Origin: Oscillospiraceae bacterium
Lineage (GTDB): Bacteria > Bacillota > Clostridia > Oscillospirales > Oscillospiraceae
Assembly: GCA_021205095.1 (NCBI GenBank)
Contig: JAJPYE010000065.1
Span: 47,056-111,055, forward strand
DNA: 64,000 bases
Direction of reading: 5' to 3'
Shown: positions 33,925 through 40,596 of the stretch, piece after piece
Layout: every line of letters begins with the position of its first letter
How positions within the stretch are numbered: position 1 is the first letter of the stretch
Made by a program: the position numbers and the translations under genes
Notes under the pieces: model-generated
Databases searched by the model: none
What the model saw: the letters and a program-made list of their open reading frames with translations, nothing else
What the model was told of the DNA's origin: nothing

Positions 33925-35358
33925 TTACTTGTCTCCCATAATATAGGTCTTTTGATCATTCAGAATATGCCTTGGATCGAGGGCGTCCTTGATGTGGTTC
34001 ATAACGGATATGTTGGCCGGGGCAGTCTCCCGAAAGAAATAGTGCCGCTTGGTGAGACCAATGCCATGTTCTCCAGAAGTGACACCTCCCATCTGGTAGG
34101 CCATAGCGTAAACCTGCTCCATGTTGGCCCGGAGCTGAAGGTTCCACGCCTCCTGTGTGCGATCGCCCCGCACCACGCAGAGATGGACGTTGCCGTCCCC
34201 AGCGTGGCCGAAGGACACCATCTGCATCCCGGAGGACTGCTCCAGACCGTTGATATATCGAATATATTCCTCCGTCTTGCTGATGGGGACTACAATATCC
34301 ACCGGCTCCTGCTCGGACACAGCTTCCACCGCGTTCACCAGCGCGCCCCGCACCTTCCAAATGTCAGCCGCCTGCTGCGAATCGGACAGGACGATATAGT
34401 CCAGCGCACCCTGGGTCAGCGCCAGAGAGCGAACCCGTTCCACATTTGCCTCCACCTCCGAGCTATGACCATCGAAGGTCAGGAGAATATAGGAGCCGGC
34501 GTCTGGCCGGGGATACTGGATACCCAAAAACGTTTCCCCCAAGGCCACAACCTTTCGCTCCATAAACTCCACCGCCGTAGGATTCGCGTCTGCTCGCAGG
34601 ATGGACAGCACGCTGCCGATGCCGGTTTTTAAATCGGGATAGGGCACCAACACGCTGACTGACGCTTCCGGCTTTGGGATTAATCGCAGAATGCATTTCG
34701 TAATAACCGCCAGCGTCCCCTCCGCCCCGATGAACAGGTTTTTCAGGCTCAGCCCGGTAGCGTCCTTTACATTTTTACCTCCAACAGTTAGGACCGTCCC
34801 GTCTGCCAAAACGACCTCCAGCCCCCGTACATAGTCGCGGGTGACGCCGTATTTCACTGCCCTCATTCCCCCGGCATTGGTACTGATATTCCCTCCCAGG
34901 GTGGATGCCTTTTCTCCGGGATCCGGGGGATAGAACAGGCCCTGGCTCTCCACAAAAGACTGAAGCTCCTGAAGCAGGATTCCAGGCTCGACCGTTATGG
35001 TCATGGTCTGCTCGTCTAACTCCAAAATTCTGTTCATCCGGGACAAGTCGAGAATCAGGCCGCCTCGAATCGGCACCGTGGAACCCACCAAATTCGTCCC
35101 AGCGCCGCGGGGGGTAATGGGAATTTGATTGTCATAGGCATATCGCAGCAGTGCGCTGACTTCCGCCGCGGACATGGGGAGCGCGACGGCCTGTGGCGTC
35201 CCCCGCAGCCGTCCCAGCTTATCGCTGAGATACTTAGGATCGATATTTTCAAATATAAGCCTCTCCGAATCTGGGATGATTTGTTCCAGCGCCCCCCGAT
35301 CGAGATAAGGCGTTTCTTTTATTGTAGCACATTTTGCCTGTGATGTGAAATCCCCCAT
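33925..35358 (-). CDS. FAD-linked D-2-hydroxyacid dehydrogenase (GlcD-like)
   Basis: 477 residues. PCMH-type FAD-binding domain (~55-235): PRGAGTNLVGSTVPIRGGLILDLSRMNRI, DPGEKASTLGGNISTNAGGMRAVKYG, and GAEGTLAVITKCILRL. The C-terminal FAD-oxidase domain ends with HAGDGNVHL and SGEHGIGLTKRHYF. The family oxidises D-lactate, glycolate or D-2-hydroxyglutarate, passing electrons to EtfAB or an Fe-S partner; none is encoded here. Its position between metQ and an aminotransferase suggests a D-2-hydroxyacid obtained by this importer. Confidence 0.92.
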   Translation of the reverse strand: MGDFTSQAKCATIKETPYLDRGALEQIIPDSERLIFENIDPKYLSDKLGRLRGTPQAVALPMSAAEVSALLRYAYDNQIPITPRGAGTNLVGSTVPIRGGLILDLSRMNRILELDEQTMTITVEPGILLQELQSFVESQGLFYPPDPGEKASTLGGNISTNAGGMRAVKYGVTRDYVRGLEVVLADGTVLTVGGKNVKDATGLSLKNLFIGAEGTLAVITKCILRLIPKPEASVSVLVPYPDLKTGIGSVLSILRADANPTAVEFMERKVVALGETFLGIQYPRPDAGSYILLTFDGHSSEVEANVERVRSLALTQGALDYIVLSDSQQAADIWKVRGALVNAVEAVSEQEPVDIVVPISKTEEYIRYINGLEQSSGMQMVSFGHAGDGNVHLCVVRGDRTQEAWNLQLRANMEQVYAMAYQMGGVTSGEHGIGLTKRHYFFRETAPANISVMNHIKDALDPRHILNDQKTYIMGDK

Positions 35359-35394
35359 TGTATTTCCTTCCTATTTTCTGATCGTCATATTGCA

Positions 35395-35428
35395 GGATGG
35401 TATCGAAACGCCTGCTTCGATACCATCC
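35395..35428 (-). terminator. 13-bp inverted repeat between metQ and the dehydrogenase
   Basis: GGATGGTATCGAA (35395-35407) and TTCGATACCATCC (35416-35428) pair perfectly. No T-run follows on the minus strand, so it may be an RNA processing/stability element or attenuating hairpin rather than a full terminator. Confidence 0.55.
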
Positions 35429-35441
35429 CCAGTCTTATGAA

Positions 35442-36383
35442 TTATTGATAATCTGCCAGCAAGTCTTCGTCCCAGCCCACGGCGATAAAATAGCCGTTGA
35501 AGTCGTCGTTGAACACCGCCTCTGTCTCCTCAGACTGGAAAGCGGCCACAACTTTGGCATAAATCTCCACCAGCTCAGGATCCTCCAAGCCGGCGGTACG
35601 GGCGGCGATCAGGTTCCAATACTCCACCTGATCCAGCACCGTATCCTGATAGATAGCCTCCTCCGTTTTCAGGCCGAAATCCAGGGCATAGTTGCCGTTG
35701 ACAACAGCGGCAGTCACATCATCCAGAATGGACGGGAGCGTGTTGGCGGCCAGTTCCTCAATCTGGATAGCCACATTATAGCTCTCTATATCATCCACAG
35801 TGGGGTTGAAGCCCGCCTCTTCGTTAATAGTGATCAGACCGGCAGCCTCCAGCACCTTCAGCGCACGACCGCCGTTAGTGACATCGTTCGGAATAGCAAT
35901 CACGTCGCCGTCCTGCAGCTCGTCTATAGAGCTGACCTTATTGGAATATATATTCAGGGGAATAATAAAGGTATTGCCAATGTTGGTAATCTCATAGCCA
36001 TAGCTCTCAATTTCCGATTCCAGATAGATCTGATGTTGGAAGGCGTCCAGGTCGATCTCCCCGGCAGCCAGAGCGTTGTTGGGCGTGACATAGTCACTGA
36101 ACTGCACAATCTCAAGATCAATACCCTCCTGGGCCAGCACCTCCTTGGCCGGTTCCCACAGATCCTCGTAAATGCTACCTACAACGCCCAGCCGGACTGT
36201 CACAGGCTCAACATCCTCTTCTTCCGCCTCAGCTTCATCCGCAGCCTCGGTCTCTGTTTCGGTCTCCGCTTCAGCAACTGCCTCTGTTTCGGTTTCATCT
36301 GAATTGCTGCTGGAGCAGCCAGTTATAGCAAAGCACAGTGTCAGCACTGCAAGCAAAAGAGCCAATATATTTTTCCGTTTCAT
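35442..36383 (-). CDS. metQ: MetQ/NlpA-family substrate-binding lipoprotein
   Basis: 313 residues. Lipoprotein signal with lipobox ITGC|SSS, then a 35-residue Glu/Thr/Ala-rich acidic linker, then the binding domain: VTVRLGVVGSIYEDLWEPAKEVL, VQFSDYVTPNNALAAGEIDLDAFQHQIYLES, IIPLNIYSNKVSSIDELQDGD and IPNDVTNGGRALKVLEAAGL, the NlpA pattern. MetQ binds D/L-methionine or analogues and delivers it to MetNI. The acidic linker is unusually long. The order metN-metI-LDH-metQ is non-standard because an enzyme gene sits before metQ. Confidence 0.93.
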   Translation of the reverse strand: MKRKNILALLLAVLTLCFAITGCSSSNSDETETEAVAEAETETETEAADEAEAEEEDVEPVTVRLGVVGSIYEDLWEPAKEVLAQEGIDLEIVQFSDYVTPNNALAAGEIDLDAFQHQIYLESEIESYGYEITNIGNTFIIPLNIYSNKVSSIDELQDGDVIAIPNDVTNGGRALKVLEAAGLITINEEAGFNPTVDDIESYNVAIQIEELAANTLPSILDDVTAAVVNGNYALDFGLKTEEAIYQDTVLDQVEYWNLIAARTAGLEDPELVEIYAKVVAAFQSEETEAVFNDDFNGYFIAVGWDEDLLADYQ

Positions 36384-36452
36384 TTTAAAACCTCCAAAAA
36401 TCGTATTATAAATTGTAATCTGTAATTTTTATTGATTTTCTATTCAAACTTT

Positions 36453-37409
36453 TTAAAGTGTCAGCGCCAGCCGGAAATTTTCATCCATCGTCCGGCAGGA
36501 GGCGGCAAACTGTGCCTGCTCCTCCGCTGTCAGTTTCAGTTCGATGATCTCCCGCACACCCTGGCTGTCCAGAACAGTCGGTACGCTGGCATATACGCCG
36601 GTCTGCCCGTATTGTCCCCGCAGCAGGACAGACACAGGAAGGATGCGGTTCTCATTTCCGAATACAGCCCGAACCACCTCAGCGATGGCGATGCCAATGC
36701 CGAATTCGGTACAGTTTTTTCCCGCCGTGATGTCCCAACCCGTGGCACGCCCCTGAGCCGCAATCGCATCCAGATCCAAAATCCCGTAGGTATCGGGATA
36801 TTCTTCTCTCAGCTCGAAAAGAGACTTGCCGCCAATGGTCACAGTAGACCAGGGAACCATCTGGCTCTCCCCATGCTCTCCCAGAGCGTAGGCTGTGATG
36901 GAGTGCTGGTCGATGCCAATGTGTCCCGCCAAAGCCCGGCGGATGCGGGCTGAATCCAAGGTGGTGCTGGTAGAAAAAATGCGGGACGGCTCCCAATTCA
37001 GCTTGTATTGTATGTAATGGGCAATCACGTCCGCGGGGTTGGATATGCTGACAATAACGCCATCAAAGCCAGAGGATCGAATTCCCTCCACCACATCCTT
37101 CATAACCTGAACAGTTTGGGCCAAGGTATCCATCCTGGTTTGCTTTCCGGGAACCGGCAGCGGCCCGGCGGCCACAATTATAATTTGAGCATCGGCAGCA
37201 TCCCTGTAATCTCCCGCCCGCACGGTGACGTGGTAGGGTAAATATGTACAGGCATCGGCAAGATCCAGTGCCTGCGAACGGGCTTTTTGCTCGTCGCAGT
37301 CAATATAAACGATCTCCTCTGCCAATCCCTGTGTCATAAGGGCATAGCCTCCATGAGAACCAACATGTCCCGCGCCGATGATGACAATTTTACGTTTTTG
37401 AATATTCAT
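36453..37409 (-). CDS. L-lactate/L-2-hydroxyacid dehydrogenase (LDH/malate dehydrogenase family)
   Basis: 318 residues. NAD-binding VIIGAGHVGSHGGYAL; substrate loop GPLPVPGKQTRMD with the mobile Arg; ISNPADVIAHYIQYK; the substrate-binding Arg in TTLDSARIRRALA; catalytic His in YALGEHGESQMVPWS. LDHs of this type reduce 2-oxo acids to L-2-hydroxy acids and the reverse. The loop departs from the GQKPGETR form of true lactate dehydrogenases, which is also seen in L-2-hydroxyisocaproate-type enzymes with bulkier substrates (inference). Embedded in the met import operon. Confidence 0.9.
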   Translation of the reverse strand: MNIQKRKIVIIGAGHVGSHGGYALMTQGLAEEIVYIDCDEQKARSQALDLADACTYLPYHVTVRAGDYRDAADAQIIIVAAGPLPVPGKQTRMDTLAQTVQVMKDVVEGIRSSGFDGVIVSISNPADVIAHYIQYKLNWEPSRIFSTSTTLDSARIRRALAGHIGIDQHSITAYALGEHGESQMVPWSTVTIGGKSLFELREEYPDTYGILDLDAIAAQGRATGWDITAGKNCTEFGIGIAIAEVVRAVFGNENRILPVSVLLRGQYGQTGVYASVPTVLDSQGVREIIELKLTAEEQAQFAASCRTMDENFRLALTL

Positions 37410-37419
37410 CTTGAATCTC

Positions 37420-37515
37420 CTAAATATTATGGTAAATAGCGTCTGATGTAGATGATTGTCCCGCCGGGGGACACATTCGGAATACCGCCCTGTATTGCCT
37501 TTTTACAGTGTTCAT
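37420..37515 (-). CDS. Possible 31-residue small protein in the met operon
   Basis: Small frame starting ATG 37515 six nt after AGGAGGAA, ending TAG at 37420-37422 inside the ribosome binding site (TTTAGGAGA) of the dehydrogenase gene. The peptide (begins MNTVKRQYRAVFRMCPPAG) is basic and has no recognised domain. Position suggests translational coupling between metI and the dehydrogenase. May be a coupling ORF rather than a functional protein. Confidence 0.4.
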   Translation of the reverse strand: MNTVKRQYRAVFRMCPPAGQSSTSDAIYHNI

Positions 37516-37529
37516 GCAGTGTTCCTCCT

Positions 37530-38210
37530 TCAATGACTGTTTTTCTTTATCACAAGGTTGCCAATCAACTGAATGACGGCCACCATAATGACCAATACCA
37601 CCACTGTTACATAGGTAACATCTGTCATGTTTCGGTCATGCCCATAGCGGATAGCAAAATCTCCCAAGCCGCCGGCCCCTACCGCACCGGCCATAGCAGT
37701 CAGCCCCAGCAGGCTGATGGCGGTGATGGTGGTTCCGCGGGCAATGGCAGCCACGCTTTCCCTTAAATACACCCGAAAAATAATCTCAATGGGGCTGGAC
37801 CCCATGGACAGAGCTGCTTCCACCAAGCCTGAATCTGTCTCCGCCAGGGCACTCTCAATCTGACGGGAAAAGAACGGAACCGTACCAAACACCAGGGGAA
37901 CAATAGCTCCTCGGACATAGATTGCCGTCCCCATGATAAGACGGGACAGGGGCATGACTGCTGTCAGAAGAATGATAAATGGGATGGAACGGAAAAAATT
38001 GATCAACTTGTCCAGCACCTGATAGAGTACACGGTTCTGCATAATCCCGCCGGGGCGGGTGACGATAAGCAAAACACCAAATATCATCCCAAGGACAAAG
38101 GAGATGGCTCCTGACCATGCCACCATCAGAAGAGTGTCCCCGATAGCCTCCAAGAAGTCGTCCAGCTTGTCAATGACATTCGGCATAATACTATACAGAA
38201 ACTCTTGCAT
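37530..38210 (-). CDS. metI: Methionine-type ABC transporter permease MetI
   Basis: 226 residues, five predicted helices. Features: TLLMVAWSGAISFVLGMIFGVLLIV, SIPFIILLTAVMPLSRLIMGT, and the ATPase-contact (EAA) segment EAALSMGSSPIEIIFRVYLRESV, then LLGLTAMAGAVGAGGLGDFAIRYGHDR. Start at 38210 is preceded by GGAGGT and overlaps the end of metN by 20 nt. Pairs with MetN and MetQ. Confidence 0.92.
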   Translation of the reverse strand: MQEFLYSIMPNVIDKLDDFLEAIGDTLLMVAWSGAISFVLGMIFGVLLIVTRPGGIMQNRVLYQVLDKLINFFRSIPFIILLTAVMPLSRLIMGTAIYVRGAIVPLVFGTVPFFSRQIESALAETDSGLVEAALSMGSSPIEIIFRVYLRESVAAIARGTTITAISLLGLTAMAGAVGAGGLGDFAIRYGHDRNMTDVTYVTVVVLVIMVAVIQLIGNLVIKKNSH

Positions 38211-39237
38211 CCTTGATAACCTCCACTTCCACGTCTTTTTCAATAAGATATTCAACCGCCGCCGTGATGTTCTCCCGCTGCCCGCTAAGAATGGCCACAG
38301 TGCCGCCGATAGGGGCATTTTGGATAATCTCCACGTCTGCGAAAATGATGTTGAAGTCCACATTATATTTCCGGGAGGCAGTGGAGATCAGCGGCTCTGA
38401 GGTATTTCTCTGTATGTAAGACAGCCGCACAATAAGCTGTCCTGGATGAAGCTCCGCGATCTGTGCTTTTTCCGCTATCAGCTCATTTATTTTCTGCAAA
38501 TTAGAGGTCGTCTGAATAAAGCTGCGGGTCAGCTCTTCCTTTGGGTTGGCAAAAATGCTGAACACATCTCCGCTCTCTATGAGCCGTCCCTGCTCCATCA
38601 CTGCCACCCGATGACATATCTCCTTGATCACTGCCATTTCGTGGGTGATGATCACTACTGTGATACCAAGCTCCTCGTTCAGCTTCCGTATCAGATGCAG
38701 AACCTCCTTAGTGGTCTGAGGATCCAGGGCTGAGGTTGCTTCATCGCATAGAAGCACCTTCGGGTCGTTCGCCAGGGCGCGGGCAATGGCTACGCGCTGC
38801 CTCTGCCCGCCGGAGAGCTGTCTTGGGTAGGCGGAAGCCTTGTCTTCAATGTCTACCAGAGCCAACAATCGTGAAACCTTTTCCCGCATCTGGGCCTTTG
38901 TCAGGCCACTGCCTCTCAGGGGGTAAGCCACATTGTCCGCCACCGTGCGGGAGGGCATCAGGTTGAAATGCTGAAAAATCATTCCAATCCCCTTCCTTGC
39001 CTGCCGCAGTTCCTTGGGCGACAGAGCCGTCATGTCTCTCCCATCCACCGTCACCTTGCCGCTGGTGGGCCGCTCAAGAAGATTGATGCACCGCACCAGG
39101 GTAGATTTTCCTGCGCCAGAAAACCCAATAATGCCAAATATCTCTCCTTGCTCGATGGTCAGGGATACATCCTGCACAGCATGTACCTGCTTCTCCCCCG
39201 TCCAAAAATCCTTTACTATGTGTTCCAGAACAATCAC
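38191..39237 (-). CDS. metN: Methionine-type ABC transporter ATPase MetN
   Basis: 348 residues. Walker A GFSGAGKSTLVRCINL, Q-loop region FQHFNLMPSRTVADNV, signature LSGGQRQRVAIARALA, Walker B VLLCDEATSALDPQT, switch His VVIITHEMAVI. The C-terminal ~80 residues form a NIL/ACT-like domain, the methionine-sensing module that trans-inhibits MetNI. Start is GTG 39237, six nt after GGGGAGGG. First gene of the six-gene operon; expression is likely set by the leader described at 39260-39547. Confidence 0.94.
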   Translation of the reverse strand: MIVLEHIVKDFWTGEKQVHAVQDVSLTIEQGEIFGIIGFSGAGKSTLVRCINLLERPTSGKVTVDGRDMTALSPKELRQARKGIGMIFQHFNLMPSRTVADNVAYPLRGSGLTKAQMREKVSRLLALVDIEDKASAYPRQLSGGQRQRVAIARALANDPKVLLCDEATSALDPQTTKEVLHLIRKLNEELGITVVIITHEMAVIKEICHRVAVMEQGRLIESGDVFSIFANPKEELTRSFIQTTSNLQKINELIAEKAQIAELHPGQLIVRLSYIQRNTSEPLISTASRKYNVDFNIIFADVEIIQNAPIGGTVAILSGQRENITAAVEYLIEKDVEVEVIKDARVSV

Positions 39238-39259
39238 GCTTTGCCCTCCCCACCTATAC

Positions 39260-39302
39260 AAAAATAAAACGCAGCGACAAGCACCTCCGCACTCGCCGCT
39301 GC
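39260..39302 (-). terminator. Leader terminator/attenuator hairpin ahead of metN
   Basis: On the minus strand GCAGCGGCGAGTGC (39302-39289), loop GGAG, GTGCTTGTCGCTGC (39284-39271): 14 pairs with four G-U, followed by GTTTTATTTTTG. It lies between the leader reading frame and the metN ribosome binding site, 34 nt before the metN start. Confidence 0.85.
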
Positions 39303-39343
39303 CAAAAACCAATCGTCGTGCTTCACAGCACAAGACAGGTTGA

Positions 39344-39469
39344 TTAGCGCCTCTCATACGGGCGGGCTGGTCGTTGGATGCGGCACATCGGTATGGTCAT
39401 GGACATTATCCCCATGGCTATGCATACGCACATTATGTCAATCAATACGTTGTGGATGCAGCCCGTCAT
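39344..39469 (-). CDS. Met/Cys-rich leader peptide of the met operon (putative)
   Basis: 41 codons starting ATG 39469 (GTG 39472 also in frame), preceded by AAAGGAAA at 6-9 nt, stop TAA 39344-39346. The peptide middle reads MCVCIAMGIMSMTIPMC: five Met and three Cys in 17 residues; six Met and four Cys overall. It follows the promoter by about 40 nt and precedes the terminator by about 40 nt. Between stop and terminator is a small hairpin (TTGTGCT/AGCACGA). This is the layout of ribosome-mediated attenuation; function is inferred. Confidence 0.65.
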   Translation of the reverse strand: MTGCIHNVLIDIMCVCIAMGIMSMTIPMCRIQRPARPYERR

Positions 39470-39518
39470 CACGCCGTTTCCTTTCTATAAATTAATCAAA
39501 CCTATCGGATTGGTATGT

Positions 39519-39547
39519 AATATACCACAATCCCTGTTCTCTGTCAA
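39519..39547 (-). promoter_or_regulatory. Promoter of the met operon
   Basis: Minus strand TTGACA (39542-39547), 17-nt spacer, TATATT (39519-39524); RNA start near 39512. No S-box (SAM-I) or T-box consensus was found between here and metN. Confidence 0.85.
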
Positions 39548-39621
39548 GTCCTGTTTTCCATTTTTTCCGCTTATTTTCTGCTCCTTTTCCGTGCATACTA
39601 ACCACAGGGAGGACATCAAAC

Positions 39622-40452
39622 GTGCTGAAGAAAAAAATCAAGGCATTTGACCAGTCTCTTTCTTATGCCAGACTGGAACTTTACGCCACCAGCGGGGCCT
39701 ATTATCTTTTTTTATCTCTGTGGCCGCTGGCGATGCTCTTTTTGTCCCTGCTTCCCTATACCGCCCTCTCTCAGCAACAGGTTTTGAATACGCTTCTTGA
39801 ATATGCACCAAAGCCGTTTCAACAGCTCATGACGCTTATTGCGGCAGAGATCTATGACAGTTCCGCCGCTGCACTGGGCTTTGGATTCATCACAGCGCTT
39901 TGGAGCGGAGGAAAATTTTTGTCTGCTCTAATAAACGGCATTGGCCACATTTATGACGGTGACGGCTATAGGGACAGCAGCCTGCGGCGTCGCCTGCTGG
40001 GCACCGTCTATACCGCGATTCTGGTGCTGCTCACCGTGGGTGAGCTGGGCCTTTTGTTTTTCGGGCGGAGGCTTCTGGGGGCAGCCAGTCTGCGGCATCC
40101 CAGCCTGTCCCGGCTGTTCCGACTTCTGGCATGGCTGCGCTGCCCGGTGTTTCTGGCAGGCGTCTCCGCCATGGCCTTGCTGCTGTTCCGCTGTCTGCCC
40201 AGGCGAAAGCTTCCCATCCGCCGCCTCCTGCCCGGCGCAGTCGGCGGGGCGGCAGTCTGGCTGCTGTTTTCCCAGTTCTATTCCTGGGCGGTGGAGTGGT
40301 TTCAGCTTTTTTCGGTTTATGGTAGCATGGCCTTTATCATCATCTCTCTTTTTTGGCTCTACTGCTCCCTGTATATTCTGTTTTTCGCCGGGTGGGTCAA
40401 TGTATACCTGGACGGGCGGCGGCCAATGACAAAAAATGTAAATAATAAGTGA
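39622..40452 (+). CDS. YihY/virulence factor BrkB family membrane protein
   Basis: 276 residues, six predicted helices. Family features: SGAYYLFLSLWPLAMLFLSLLP near the start, LGFGFITALWSGGKFLSALINGIGHIY in the middle, and the C-terminal FQLFSVYGSMAFIIISLFWLYCSLYILFFAGWVNVYL. Known once as 'ribonuclease BN', the family is now regarded as membrane proteins of uncertain transport function. Start GTG 39622, eight nt after GGGAGG. Divergent from the met operon; no separate promoter could be set with confidence. Confidence 0.85.
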   Translation: MLKKKIKAFDQSLSYARLELYATSGAYYLFLSLWPLAMLFLSLLPYTALSQQQVLNTLLEYAPKPFQQLMTLIAAEIYDSSAAALGFGFITALWSGGKFLSALINGIGHIYDGDGYRDSSLRRRLLGTVYTAILVLLTVGELGLLFFGRRLLGAASLRHPSLSRLFRLLAWLRCPVFLAGVSAMALLLFRCLPRRKLPIRRLLPGAVGGAAVWLLFSQFYSWAVEWFQLFSVYGSMAFIIISLFWLYCSLYILFFAGWVNVYLDGRRPMTKNVNNK

Positions 40453-40490
40453 ATCTTATCGGTAAACCGCAAAAAAGTGCCTGTTATCCC

Positions 40491-40520
40491 TTGCACAAAG
40501 GGTATTAGAAATGTTATAAT
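40491..40520 (+). promoter_or_regulatory. Promoter of the hydrogenase operon
   Basis: TTGCAC (40491-40496), 18-nt spacer, TATAAT (40515-40520). Confidence 0.7.
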
Positions 40521-40596
40521 CCGCTTCATAGGGAATAAATAAGCACTGCAAAAAAACGAACATCAAAAATCTAAACAGGATAGGAGTTGAGGACTT

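Noticed and set aside
39238..39520. SAM (S-box) riboswitch or T-box ahead of metN
   Set aside because: No S-box core or T-box AGGGTGG..ACCGCG element was seen; the region is largely occupied by the leader frame.
39378..39650. Met- and His-rich reading frame on the plus strand opposite the met leader
   Set aside because: It has no ribosome binding site, crosses the met promoter, and its Met content simply mirrors CAT/ATG self-complementary runs of the leader peptide on the minus strand, which does have promoter, SD and terminator in order.
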